64,000 nucleotides of DNA. Source: Calonectria ilicicola (Eukaryota > Ascomycota > Sordariomycetes > Hypocreales > Nectriaceae). Positions 10,967 to 22,943 of this stretch are shown piece by piece (positions within the stretch are counted from its first letter, which is position 1; every line of letters begins with the position of its first letter). The position numbers and the translations under genes are program-made. The notes under the pieces were generated by a model that searched no databases, had not been told where the DNA came from, and was given only the letters and a program-made list of their open reading frames with translations. Location: positions 3,100,001 through 3,164,000 of the forward strand of contig CP085827.1 in NCBI GenBank assembly GCA_020809705.1, given 5' to 3'.

Positions 10967-12922
10967 ATGAGGTTCTCAGCGTGGGCCTCCACGCTATTGT
11001 TAGCGCAGACAGCGCTGGCTTTCAACACCAACTTTCGGCAAATCAGAAAACGACAGACCAGCTCATCCTCAGGTTCAGCTGATGTACCTGAGTACTCGAT
11101 GAACATTCCTGTTGATCATTTCGACACATCAAATAAGAAAACCTACGCCAACAGGTACTGGGTCAATGACACCTACTACAAGGATGGGCCAGTCATCGTC
11201 TATGACTTTGGCGAGGGTGGTGTCTCCTCCGACGATGCCGGCTACATGATCGCAGAGGATGGTGGCTACAGCGCAGCCGTGCGACTCGCCGACAAGCTCA
11301 GTGGTCTAGTCATCGGCTGGGAACACCGTTACTACGGCAAGAGCCGACCTGTAGAACTCGATGACTATTCTGGTCTTCCAGTTGATGGCCCCTCCGGCTA
11401 CAAGTACTTGACTGTTGATCAAGCTATTGAGGATGTCGCGTATTTCGCAAACAACTTCAACACCACCAAGCTTTCCAAGAACGATGTCATCACAAGCACC
11501 GACAAGTTGGACCCATACCACACTCCCTGGATCTTTATCGGCGGGTCGTACCCCGGAATGCGTGCTGCATTTGTGCGACTGATGCACCCAGAGCTCTTCT
11601 ACGCTGCTTGGTCTTCAAGTGCGCCAGTAGAGACCCAGTCTGATGGCTCCCTCTACTACAACCCCATCGTGCGCGCTCTGCCCCAGAACTGTTCCAACGA
11701 CATTCAGGCCGCCATCAAGTACGTGGATGACACTCTCTCCTCTGGGGATCAGACCTCGATTCAGACCATCTACGCCGGTACCTACATGAGCTCCGATGGT
11801 GCCACCTTCGACAACCTTGACAGCGCCTACACCCAGACACCCTTTGACGTAGGTGAGAACCTGACATACGGCATGGACTTTGGAAGCAATTACCAGAGCT
11901 ATGGCGCTCCTCACACTTCTCAAATCTTCTGCGATTACATGGAGTACTTCGATGTGGAATCCTTCAAGAAGAGCTCAGCCAAGGCGAAGACTATGGAGGA
12001 TTATCTCACCGCGCTCTTCGACACCTCCCCAGCAGACACGGTATCCAAGGATGGAATTGCTGCTGAAAATGGCGACGACGGCGGTGCTCTTGCGTTTTAT
12101 GCCATGCTCTACGGCATCTTCCAGGGTAGATCAGCTTTCCAAAACGCCACCGGATCGAGCTCGTCGTCTGATGATGGCAGTGGCGATAGCAGCGCTAGCC
12201 CCAGCGAGAGTGATGGCACTTTCAACACCGACGCTGTCGACGGAATGAGCTGGAGCTGGCAAACCCTGGACGAGGTGGGCTACTACCAGGGCTCAAATGC
12301 AAGCAACCCCATCAAGGCGCTCAGCAAGTTCTACAACGTGACCGCCTTCAAGGACATTTACCTCGAGGAGGAAACATTCTCGAGCTTTAGCGAGTCCAGC
12401 TTTCCCACTCGCCTCAACAACTCGTACATCCTGAAGATGGGCGGGTGGAACATGAAGGCCAGCAACGTCATGTTCACCAACGGCCAGTTCGATCCCTGGA
12501 GGTCCTTCTCTGTCGCCAGCCAGGAATCATGGTCAGGTGCTCCCAACCGAAGCATGACCACCACCGTCCCCTCCTGCAACGCCGTCGTGGACGGAACCGA
12601 CGTTTTCGGAATCGTCTACAATGGCGCCGTGCACGCCGAGGATCTGTCATACACACCGCCTGGAGGACAACAGGGAAGCATTGAGAACCCTCCACCTCTG
12701 GAGCAGGGCCTGAAGCTGTTCCTTGAGGCCTGGAAGACCTGGGAGCCATGCTTCAACCAGAGCCGTGATGATATCAGGAACGGCAAGGGTGTCGACGGAA
12801 AGGGACACAACGCCGATGGCAAGACGGCAAGTCAGGAGGAAAGCGGCGCGGGACGCGCTGGCAGCCTGAGTGTAATCTCAGTGCTGGTTGGTGCCATGTC
12901 AGTCATGTTTGCATTGATGTAA
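10967..12922 (+). CDS. Serine carboxypeptidase S28, probable GPI-anchored
   Basis: Peptidase family S28 (prolyl/Pro-Xaa carboxypeptidase type), which cleaves after proline and is active in acidic extracellular space in related fungi. Single exon, 651 residues. N-terminal signal peptide ends near ALA (residue 18). Catalytic triad by motif: Ser194 in GGSYPG, Asp509 in GQFDPW, His556 in GAVHAED. A Ser/Asp/Gly-rich low-complexity insert lies near residues 395-415. The C-terminus has a small-residue region followed by a hydrophobic tail ending MSVMFALM, as for GPI attachment at the plasma membrane or wall (inference). Codon use is C-ending-rich, suggesting good expression. Many NxS/T sites. Confidence 0.95.
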   Translation: MRFSAWASTLLLAQTALAFNTNFRQIRKRQTSSSSGSADVPEYSMNIPVDHFDTSNKKTYANRYWVNDTYYKDGPVIVYDFGEGGVSSDDAGYMIAEDGGYSAAVRLADKLSGLVIGWEHRYYGKSRPVELDDYSGLPVDGPSGYKYLTVDQAIEDVAYFANNFNTTKLSKNDVITSTDKLDPYHTPWIFIGGSYPGMRAAFVRLMHPELFYAAWSSSAPVETQSDGSLYYNPIVRALPQNCSNDIQAAIKYVDDTLSSGDQTSIQTIYAGTYMSSDGATFDNLDSAYTQTPFDVGENLTYGMDFGSNYQSYGAPHTSQIFCDYMEYFDVESFKKSSAKAKTMEDYLTALFDTSPADTVSKDGIAAENGDDGGALAFYAMLYGIFQGRSAFQNATGSSSSSDDGSGDSSASPSESDGTFNTDAVDGMSWSWQTLDEVGYYQGSNASNPIKALSKFYNVTAFKDIYLEEETFSSFSESSFPTRLNNSYILKMGGWNMKASNVMFTNGQFDPWRSFSVASQESWSGAPNRSMTTTVPSCNAVVDGTDVFGIVYNGAVHAEDLSYTPPGGQQGSIENPPPLEQGLKLFLEAWKTWEPCFNQSRDDIRNGKGVDGKGHNADGKTASQEESGAGRAGSLSVISVLVGAMSVMFALM

Positions 12923-15407
12923 TGACGATATTTCTCTTAATTGAGCGATCCATAGCGGGCATTTATTAAATTTCTAAGTATTAAAACACATTATTTATTC
13001 GATTTCAACTTCACCTTCAGCCCCAATCGTGTTTGCCAGATATAACTCGATCGCGCTTATTTTTACGCTATTAAATGGATATCTTATCTGATCTATGGTC
13101 TAAGTACGCGTATCACGATCAATATTCTTGGCGACTCGATTTTTACTAGGTTTATTTCTATAATTGTCTTGTTTTACCGAGCCCAAAGAGTGTGGCAAAC
13201 TCGGGCTTGCAATGTTGAGAACGCGTATGTAAACGTGTGTTGGCCATCTATCGTCTAGGTCGGGTATGTCTATGCTGCATATCACAATTCTCAAGATACG
13301 TCATAGGTCTTCTTCGTTTCAGTTTTACGTATCTGTCCAATCTAGTTGTGCTGTGTTGTGCTTTACTACTCGTGATCGGTGGAAATTATCCCCAGATTCC
13401 CATGACTTATAGCCATAACGCTGGATTTCAAGATACTTTGTTTACTTAATTTACAGTTAAATGTTGGAAATAAATCTAAAGCTTTTATACTGCTCTGATG
13501 GTAGGCGACATGTTCTTGTTGAAAGCACACTCTCTTCGGTATGATCAAAGGCACATCATGCAAAGTCGTCAGCCTCAGAGAAAAGAAGGTTCGCATAGAA
13601 AAAACTTACTTAATGAGACACGTCCCAGCTGTAATTAGAGAGAGGCCGAGTGGCATTGCCCTAACTTCGGGTTGCATGGCGGCAAATGAACAAAGCTTTC
13701 GCACGCAGGTGGGGTGTGATTCGCATTCGGGCCAGCGATCAGACCTGGTCATTTCAGACCTCCCAAAAATGATGCAAGGGTACCCCGTCTTATCAAAACG
13801 CTCTCATCCAAGACATGTAGGCCATATGGATCTTCTCATTAAACGCCGAGCCAAACAGTTTATCCCGTTTACCGACTAATGCATACTGGCAGACAGAGCG
13901 AGTCAAGCCACAATTGATGTGTAAACTTGGTAAATTGTGTTGCGGTTGGTACTGAAAATGATTTGCTCACGCGATACCTTGTAAAAACAAATGATAAGAG
14001 TGTCGACTGTCAATGTTTTACATTAGTAGAGTACTATAACTAGATCATGATACTATGGTCAGAGAAAGATGAGTTGCTAAGTTTGCATTGCCTTTTTACA
14101 AAACTAGAACACTATGAGACACCCAACGGGGCGCGAAAGAACTTGAAAATATGCCTCAGTTCACACACGCCAATTTTTTGTAAAAATTAAAATTAAATAG
14201 ATATTGCGCATGTACAAGCAACATATCGAGCTACCGTGTTGATATCTTGGAGTGATTTTCATAATCTCAATTCGCTCTAGGGTAAGTTGCGCTATACCCG
14301 GCCAAAAAACTGACCGCTTAGTCATCCCGTATTGGTGTAGGCGTTGACATCGACCCCTTAATAGAAACCTCTGGCTTCTGGAAAGAAAATGGAACATGAG
14401 TGAATCTGCTCCTCGTCTTTACGTACTTGATCAGTAAAAATACATTTGTAGCACAGTTATTGCCCCATCTCATTACATCCAAACATAATTAGGTTTGGAC
14501 TTTGGTTCATCATAATTAAAAACCTGCCAAGAGAAAAGGACGCAGATCAGAGCAGGGACACACAATGGCCTTGTGGGTTCCCGGAGGATACCGATTCAAT
14601 GCGGCGTTCGTCTGCCCAAGATCCCCGACAGCCCAGTTGGATGGAATTGGGTTTGAGCTAGAGGCCCAAAGAGCATTCACGGTTGGGGCTTTGGTCGCGT
14701 GGAAACGTCATCGAAGGAGTTGGTTGAAACGGCTTCGTGTCTCTCCTGAAATGCAATCAGGGCCCTGTCACGATGCTAAAAGTTAATATTGTGGGCTGCT
14801 AGGGGAGGAAGCGTGTCAAACAGTTCTTCGGAAGAGCCGGGCGTGTCCAAATGATCAACAGATGGCAGGCTGCAGTCCAAGCGCCGCGAGGGCGCATCGT
14901 ACCGGGGAGCGCATTGAACAGAGCCTCAGGGCATCAGACCTTGATGAGTTGATGCTGAAGATGCTGGCTCTTGTCCTTCTCTCCCCATCCCGCTCGAGAG
15001 AATCCGGCTCCATCATCGTTCAATTGACCTCCCCTCCCCCATTTCAAATACCACGTACAGTTACATACGTAAGCCCACACTCGGCATATAGATTAATAGA
15101 AAAACTCTACACTCCATGATCAGCATTCGTTTCCCTAAAATGGGGGCTCTGGCAGCTCGAGCCAACCAGGCCTAAGCCTAAACGGGCCTACGCAAACGGT
15201 CAAACCGGGCGACCCTTCACGATGCCTCAGCCCCACGAATCATTTCGCAAATGATGGGATGGCGCCAAGCCTAATGAGATAATCTTTGGACCGCAGAACG
15301 TTTCGCACAGAAAAGACATTCGTATGCGGGTGACAGAAAAGAAGGCGACCCTACCCCCATGGCCGTTGCGGGCGCTCGTGCCCGTTAATCTGTCCCTTGG
15401 CTCGCTT

Positions 15408-15439
15408 GGGCTCATGGAATGTTGGGCTCATGGAATGTT
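15408..15439. repeat. Perfect 16-bp tandem duplication in chitinase promoter
   Basis: GGGCTCATGGAATGTT occurs twice head-to-tail at 15408-15423 and 15424-15439, about 185 nt upstream of the chitinase start. Could duplicate a regulator site (inference). Confidence 0.85.
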
Positions 15440-15518
15440 CCCCAGTCTCATCCCGTGGGCTTGGAAAAAGTCTAAATCACTGGCACCTTATGCGGCTTTC
15501 GTCAAGGCCAAAGGGATG

Positions 15519-15526
15519 TATATATT
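15519..15526 (+). promoter_or_regulatory. TATA-like element of the chitinase gene
   Basis: TATATATT about 100 nt upstream of the ATG at 15623. Confidence 0.45.
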
Positions 15527-15622
15527 GTAGCCATGTCGCGATCCCCAGATGCCCGTAGAATCCTTCTCAGCCCAGTGTTCGCACCCCTTCCACTCCTTTA
15601 TTTTTAGTTCTTTTTTCCAACC

Positions 15623-17091
15623 ATGACGCTCGCTAAACAACTTACGGCCACGGCCGTCGCTTTCCTCGGACTTGTTTCCGCTGCCAACTGCAAGGTTGCC
15701 TCTACTTACCTCGCCGGCTACCACACCGATGAGGGCTACCCCGTGTCTTCCATGCAGTGGAACAAGTACACCGACGCCAAGTATTCCTTTGCGTACGTTT
15801 TGCCATACTCATATTCCATAAAATATGTGCTAAAGTGTAATCTAGCGAGGTCTTCCCCGATCTGAGCCTCAACTTCACCAACTCTCAGCCTGAGAACATC
15901 CCCACCTTCGTGGCTGATGCCAAGAAGAACGTTAGTCTCCCCGCCTAGCTTGGATCAATTGTGATTCGGTGTCTGACTTGATTATAAAATAGGGTGTCAA
16001 GGCTCTGGTTTCCATCGGTGGTTGGATTGGAAGCCGATACATCTCCAACGCCTTCGGTTCCGCTGAGAACCGAACCACCTTTGTCAAGAACTGCCTCGCC
16101 CTTGTTGATCAGTATGGCCTGGACGGTCTTGACTTTGAGTATGTTTTCCCCGGGAGACCTAGTATCATATGTACATACTTATCTCGTTTTTTACAGCTGG
16201 GAGTACCCCAACCGACAGGGTCTTGGTTGCAACACCATCAACCCCGATGACACCATGAACTTCCTCTCCTTCCTCCAGGAGCTTCGCCAGGACCCCGTGG
16301 GCAAGAACCTGACCCTTACCGCTGCCGGCTCCCTCTACCCCTGGTACAACGTCAACGGCACCTCTTACCTCAGCGGAGAGCTCCAGGGCTTCACCGACGT
16401 CCTGGACTACGTCATGATCATGGGCTACGACATCTACGGTGCTTGGGCTGCCACTGGTGGCCCCAACTCTCCCCTCGAGATGGCCTGCGACTCCCGAAAC
16501 AACCAGGGTGGTATCAAGGAGGGTGTTACCAAGTGGATCTCGGCCGGAATCACTGCCGACAAGCTTGTTCTCGCCGTTGGTGCTTACGGCCACGGTTTCT
16601 CCGTCAACTCCACCAACGCTTTCCCCGATGGCAACGGCGTCCTGAATGCTTACCCTCCTCAGAACTCTTCTCACCGATTCCAGGGCGGTGTTTGGGACAA
16701 TGACCCTGCCATCGACTACTGTGGTAACGCCAGCCCTCCCAGTGGAACCTACCAGATCTGGGGCTTGATCGATGCCGGCTTCTTGAACTCGACTGTCCAG
16801 CCTGCTGAGGGCATTGCCTACGGATACAACGAATGCAGCCAGACTGTAAGTTTTTAGTGCTGATTTCCATTGTGCTATAATGAACAAATTGCTAATTTTG
16901 GCACCTAGCCTTATGTTTATAACGAGGCCAAGGAGATCTGGGTGTCCTACGACGATGCTAAGTCGCTTACTGCTAAGGGCAAGTACATTGTTGACACTGG
17001 CCTTGCTGGCTTCGCTCTGTGGGAGGCCGGTGGCGATTACAACAACATCCTTGTCGACGCCATCCGAGCGGCTACAGGTTTCACCAACTGA
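15623..17091 (+). CDS. Secreted GH18 chitinase family protein
   Basis: Glycoside hydrolase family 18, retaining hydrolysis of chitin-type polymers. Five exons: 15623-15792, 15846-15930, 15993-16138, 16197-16845, 16909-17091, giving 410 residues. Signal peptide ends near SAANC. The SxGG motif appears as ALVSIGGW. The catalytic motif DGLDFDWE is complete only after splicing: the third intron falls inside the codon of the Asp just before the Trp-Glu acid/base. Later MIMGYDIYG and the terminal GFALWEAGGD match GH18 barrel strands 6 and 8. No chitin-binding or Ser/Thr-rich tail is present, so it resembles the compact secreted class. Codon bias is strong. Confidence 0.94.
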
Positions 17092-17809
17092 AGAAGCAGT
17101 TAATATAACAAACTTCAAAATGGCCAAGATGAACCCGCAAGAGTCGTATGGACAGAGAGTTTAATTCTAGTTTGGGGAATTCTGTATAAATAGGCAATAT
17201 GTTATTTTAATTGCAGTATATCCAATCGCAATGCCGGCGTACTTGTCAATGAGACGTGTTAAATTAAATAGAGGTTTGTCGGAGGCTGGACCTGACAGAC
17301 GTGAACGTGATGAGTCGATTATCCACATTGCTGTAGTCCGAATCCATGATTGGCCTACTCTGGGTTGTTATCGCTGAGTGCAATTTGATTGCAGAGCGTA
17401 CGTAAAGTTATTCAGGTTTCCCGCACACACATGCATTTTGCTGGATGCATAGTGGAAGGTTATAGCTTCTCTAAGAAAGTTTTAAGAAAATATCAAAATA
17501 AATAATTTTATTTACAAATTGATCAGTGCCTCGTTGATGCTTTAGAGTGGAAACCCGGCCGATGCGCCATCTCAAAAATCCGATTGGTATACGTGAGAAT
17601 ATGAGACATCCTGCGAGAGAGAAGCCAATTAAATTGAAGCCAGCAAGACAACGCGTTAATCATTGCCGAGCTTTCTCCGTTGTGGCTCAGCAGGCTTCCT
17701 TCAACGGCGGCGGCAACATGATCAGCAGATGCAGGGGTGCAAATGGCTAAGCGCTTATGGCAGCCCTGTTCGGCTGAGAGGGGGTAACCTCCCATCAGCA
17801 TTCAATCAA
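17092..17809. other. Intergenic, possible unrecognised 5' exon of the NLR gene
   Basis: No independent gene seen. AT-rich at 17480-17525. An upstream in-frame ATG at 17729 could extend the NACHT protein; a further upstream exon encoding an N-terminal domain was looked for but not established. Confidence 0.4.
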
Positions 17810-20800
17810 ATGGAACCCCAGATAAATGATGAGCGTGTTACAAACGCGGTTGGGCACCTGGCCGCTAACGACTATAGCAGAGTTCATGTTGGTAATTACA
17901 CAGAGATCCATAACTACAATGAGTCAAGTGAAAAACGGTGCCTCGCTGATCTACGGTTGACTGATCCCCGCGATGATAAAATACGCATAGAAGACACCAA
18001 AGGAGGTCTTTTGAAGGATTCATACAAATGGATTCTAGACCACCAGGACTTTCGGCGATGGCGAGATAATTCGACCAGAGCAGGGAAGCAGCATGAAGTT
18101 TGGCACAGGTGGAGCGAGTCAACCGAAGCAGACAAAGACGGCTGTTTGCTTTGGATCCAAGGAGATGCAGGAAAGGGGAAGACAATGCTTCTGTGCGGCA
18201 TTATTGATGAACTTGAACAAGAGCCGGGTAACTGCTTGGCTTACTTCTTTTGTCAAGCTACTGACCCAAATCTCAATCACGCAACGGCAGTGCTGCGCGG
18301 CCTCATTTACATGTTGATCAACAAGGAGCCCTCGCTTCTCTCCCATGTGGAAAAGAAATACAATCACACGGGAAAAGAGCTATTCGAAGATGGAAAGTCT
18401 TGGTACGCTTTATCTAATATTTTTACAGACATATTGCAAGACAAGGCCTTAAATAACCCTCTTCTTATTGTTGATGCTCTCGACGAGTGTGGTAGGGGCT
18501 CGGATCAACTGCTCCGACTCATTGCCAAGACGAACTCCTTTAACCAAGCCCAATGGCTGGTTTCTAGTCGGTACCGACCGAATATTGAAGAAAATCTAGA
18601 CATGGGAACCAAATTATGTTTGGAACTAAACCAAGATTTAGTGTCAGAGGCTGTTGACACATATATTCGCCATAAATTGAACAAGCTCGTAAAGACAAAG
18701 AAGTACGATGATACAACAAGGGATGCCGTCTCTAATCATCTGGTTTCTAACGCAAACGGTACTTTCCTCTGGGTGGCCTTGGTCTGCCAACAACTTTCAG
18801 ACCCAAAGGTCCGAGGATGAGATACGATATCGAAACTGAAGCTATTTCCACCAGGACTTGATTCTCTATATATGCAAATGCTCAATTATATTAGAACCTT
18901 GGAGCAGGCTGAAATTTGCAGACAAATCTTGGCTTTGGCATCGGTTACTTATCGCCCTATTTTTCTTAGGGAACTGGCTACTCTTATTGAGTCACTCGAA
19001 GAGTTTCGGGAAAAATTCAAAATCCTGGAAGAAATCATTCGGTCATGCGGCTCATTTTTGACTCTCCGAGGAGGAGTGATGTACTTTGTGCATCAATCAG
19101 CACAAGATTACCTTGTAAACCAAGCAAATGAAGAAGTCTTCCCACTGGGAATCCCAGGCCAGCATCTTCATTTGTTCGAAAGATCGATCGATGTCCTGAG
19201 ATCGCTCAAGCGGAATATGTATGGCCTTGAGTCTGCGGGAGTTCAGATCGATGATGTTTTGATCCCAGACCCTGACCCATTGGATGGGTTTCAATATTGT
19301 TGCGTTCATTGGGTTAATCATCTGCGACAAGCTAAGCAGGGTGGAAACATCCCCGAAGACGAAGAAATTTTTGAGTTCATCCGAAGAAGCTTTCTATATT
19401 GGCTTGAGACACTTAGCTTACTGAGACAATTACCAGCCGGAGCAAAAGCCATAAACGAGCTGCAGCACATAATTGTAAGTGACAACACCTCGAATTGGGA
19501 CGAACCGATTTCATGCATGAACATTGACAATTAAACAGAATAATTCCGACAATCAAAATCTCAAGGATATTGTTGAGGATGCACGGCGCTTTTTGCGTTT
19601 TCGTATAGAGGCCATAATGATTGCGCCCCTTCAGGTTTACGCATCGTCACTGATATTTAGCCCTACTCAAAGTCAAATAAGAACATTTTTTACCGAGGAG
19701 GAACCAAACTGGGTCACTATCAAGTCTACGACAAACAAGAACTGGGATGAGTGCATTCACACTTTTTATGGCTATCCTACGGCAGCAAGCTGCATTGCAT
19801 TCTCCCATGATGGTCAACTGCTCGCTTTTGCAGGTAATGGTATTATTATATGGGATACAATTTCAGGTCAGCGGGTCAGGTACTTCGAAGAATCCGACTT
19901 TGTCTGGTCTATTGAATTTTCAGCAGATGATTTGTCAATTATGGCTGGATTGGAAAAGGGGTGGGTCAAACTCTGGGATATAAATTCTGGGTCACTTCTG
20001 GACGATTCAAGAGTCATGAAAGATAGTGTTTGGCGAATCAGACACTCAGGATACGATGGTCTAACATCGATATTTTCGCCCAAAGGAAGAGTGATTATAT
20101 GGGATCCCATTATGAAACAACATATCAACACTATCTCTCTCGATGATTGGGATAATCGCTATTTTGATCTCGCCCGTACAATGCAGATTAGGGGGTATAT
20201 AAATTGTATCTCCTTCTCAGAAGATGGTCTGAAATTGGCGATGATCTCGAGTGAGGCGGATGCCAAGGTATGGGATGTACGTACTGGCATCTGCGGACCC
20301 ACACTGAAGCATCCAGCGGCTCTTACCTGTGTGGGACCTTTCAAGAAGGATCAACTTGCATGCGGATGTCGTGATGGGACGATCATTATTTGGAACCTAG
20401 AGACACAAGATTGTGTCCAAAAGCTCAGGAGTAACAGCCCTATTTGCTCAATTTCATGGATAAAACACGTTGGTCAGCTTGCATCAGGCTCGGCCGATGG
20501 GACGATCACAGTATGGGCCGAGGGAACCTCCATTCGAACAGTCAAGGGCGGCCATACCGAACCTGTGGGATTACTAGCATTTTCCGCGGAGAGACAATGG
20601 CTTGCCTCCAGTGGATTTGGACAGGCTACGGCTAAGCTCTGGGACATTACGACTGACTCTGTAGCACAACCAGAGACACATCTGGTTAGCTCTGTTGACT
20701 TTTCACCCGATGGCAGGTGGCTTGTCTCATCTTCTTTGGACAAAGAAATCAGAATTTGGGATGCGTCTGATTTCACCTGCGCATACAAGCTCAAATGCGA

Positions 20801-21783
20801 AGGGGAAATATTGCGTTGTACTTTTTCGTCAGATGGTCGATACTTGGCTCTATTTTCCCGAAGTAACGATTCAATTTTGTTAATCCCTAGCATTGTGAGT
20901 ATATTGGACACAATCGAGGGGGATTGTATAAAAACCTTTGAAAAGGTTCGAGAGCAGGTGACCTTCTCTCCGGATGGTCGTCTCCTTGCATTGTTCCTCG
21001 AAAAGTCTAAAATTGAGATATGGAACATGGCTTCACGGAACATGATGTTGGAGATACAGTCAGATGCTGACACTCTAACCTTTTCAGCGAACAGTCGCAT
21101 TCTTGCATTGGCTTCATTTACATCTATTGAAATCTGGGACATTTCGATAGAGCATCGCATCTATGCTGGAAATGCAGATCGCCTTATCAGGTCTGTAGCT
21201 CTGGATTCTTTTTGCATTCAAGATTTAGATGAAACCAAAGGTATTAAGTACCCTGATGTGTTTTTGAATACGATTGCACTCTCTGCAGCCTCATGCTGCC
21301 TTGCTGCATGCGTTGGATCTGAAGTATATGTGATCGATACAAGCACAGGTTCCCTCATATGCAAAATAAAATGCAAACTGCGTCCAAAATTGGTCACTTT
21401 CTCTTTCAAAAATAAGAGAGTGGCAACTTACTCCATACCGCAACTAGAAATATGGAATATTGAGACAGGGAGTAGGATATACGCGGCCGTTAATCCCTCA
21501 ATTAATTCCATTCGGTTTGATCCGAGAAGTGATCTACACTAATATTGGCACTATGAACTTGGACAAGCCTATTAGGAAATTAGTGGGGAATTTTCGAAAT
21601 GCTGAAGCTGTATACGACGGTTATGGCTTGAGCGGAGATTGTAGATGGGTCCTCAAAGATGGCGAAACGGTACTTTGGCTGCCCTCAGACTATCGCACGT
21701 GGAATTATGCAGTTATGGGATCGAGGATCGCAGTCGTATCTCACTCTGGGAATTTGATATTTATGCAGCTTGAGTCATGTTGA
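17810..21783 (+). pseudogene. NACHT-WD40 (fungal NLR/STAND) gene, disrupted
   Basis: Signal-transducing STAND protein of the fungal heterokaryon-incompatibility/immunity-like type. Order: short N-terminus (17810 start; 17729 possible), linker CLADLRLTDPRDDK then GGLLKDSYKWIL, NACHT Walker A GDAGKGKT, Walker B LLIVDALDEC, a winged-helix-like region containing FPPGLDSLY, an intron at 19475-19538 (GTAAGT...AAACAG), then roughly eleven WD40-type blades (IWDTISG, LWDINSG, VWDVRTG, IWNLETQ, IWDASDF and others). Two lesions: an in-frame TGA at 18818-18820 between the NACHT and winged-helix parts, and a frame change near 21530-21543, after which the family's C-terminal sequence (YGLSGDCRWV, LWLPSDYR) continues in another frame to 21783. 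Could still make a truncated NACHT protein. Confidence 0.85.
18818..18820 (+). other. In-frame premature stop in the NACHT gene
   Basis: TGA interrupts an otherwise continuous frame: DPKVRG before, DTISKLKLFPPGLDSLY after, same frame. Homologues commonly have Trp here (family memory), so TGG to TGA is the simplest change. It is not in the usual CpA context of RIP. Confidence 0.75.
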
Positions 21784-22943
21784 TAGTAGGAGGTTTGGAA
21801 AGACCGTAGGTTATCTGGTGAGGTCGAGAAACAGAATAGTTTGGTATTTTTTTTTTCTGTGTTATTATCAAGTAGCGGTACTGCGCACTTGCTTTTTTTC
21901 TTTTGGTCTTTCCCCGCAATTATATATTTATCTATAAAAAAAAAGAAACATTTTATCTAAACATTTATCAACTTGTTTGTTATAAATAAAATTATTCATT
22001 TTTGGCCATGAACGTCTCTTCAGAAATGGATCTGGTAGAAAGGTTGAAGGTTGGCTGTTGGGATGGCGAGTCGCAATGGCGTGGCGCATTCCACTTTTTG
22101 GGAGGCTGGGGAGTTTCGCTTACTGGGCTTCTGGTGCCGCGTAGTGCGAGTCCCCTTCCACATGCTGTGGTAAAACCCAGTCCTATTTTTATCAGAGTGT
22201 ACGATACCTGATTGTAAAGTTGATTGTATCTTGGTCGGGCGAATCATATGACCAAACTTAATTGTATCTGCCACCGTTGTGGCTTTGGAGCTCCCTCTAG
22301 GTTAGAGCCCACGATTTACCAAAATGAGAGTGTACGATTGTTTGTTCCCGCATCATTCCCGTGTCATAGTCTGAGCGGAGTTTTTAGCATGGACATTCCT
22401 GGTTCTCAAGGTGATATGTGATAAGAGGGTCTGATCTTGTGGCGAGAACTCGTTCGACCGTATTTCTAAGTCGCATTTCTTGGATAGTATTAATAAATAT
22501 TTTGGGCTTTCCATACTTCTGGCATTGGGATGCCCATTATTATATCTTTCTATACCATTGTGATGTGGATTACGAGATCATCGTTGTGAAGAAGTCATTA
22601 AACAAAATGCACGGAAGCCATGGGATTAGTTTCATGGCAGCTCTCACCGTCGACCGCCAAGCCTGAAGGGAGGATTTCAACCTATCAGGTTGCGAGACTT
22701 AAGGGGACTGCCCACTCTTTCGTCAGGGGCGCAGGTGAGCTGAGATTGCCAATATCCATAACTGGTTAGCCTGGGACGTCCTTTCGCCTTGGACCAACAG
22801 AGTAATCGCCGAAATCTTGCCGCGAGTGGACCAGTCAATGCCGCTATGTAATCAACATTATCGCATCCTTCAGGATTCCTTGAAACTCTTTCTCTTTTTT
22901 CGATCTTCCGTGACTCGCGGCACCCAGATGCATCTGGTGTACC
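21784..22943. other. Intergenic, no gene seen
   Basis: AT-rich up to about 22000 (3' region of the NLR gene). The sequence GAGTGTACGA occurs twice (around 22194 and 22328). No gene supported. Confidence 0.5.

Larger units (their letters stand above)
12923..15622. other. Long intergenic region, no gene seen
   Basis: About 2.7 kb. Several short open frames on both strands were read; none shows a domain, signal peptide or splice-supported structure. The last 200 bases hold a 16-bp tandem repeat (15408-15439) and TATA-like sequence before the chitinase. Confidence 0.5.

Noticed and set aside
16165..17127. 320-codon open frame opposite the chitinase
   Set aside because: Antisense shadow of the strongly codon-biased chitinase exons; its Val/Gly/Ser-rich composition is the expected complement.
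17729..17809. Upstream ATG as the NLR start
   Set aside because: In frame and possible, but the added 27 residues have no family-like content; the Met at 17810 was preferred with low certainty.
18818..18820. RIP as the cause of the NLR stop codon
   Set aside because: The likely TGG to TGA change is not in the CpA/TpG context preferred by RIP, and the surrounding sequence is not TpA-enriched.
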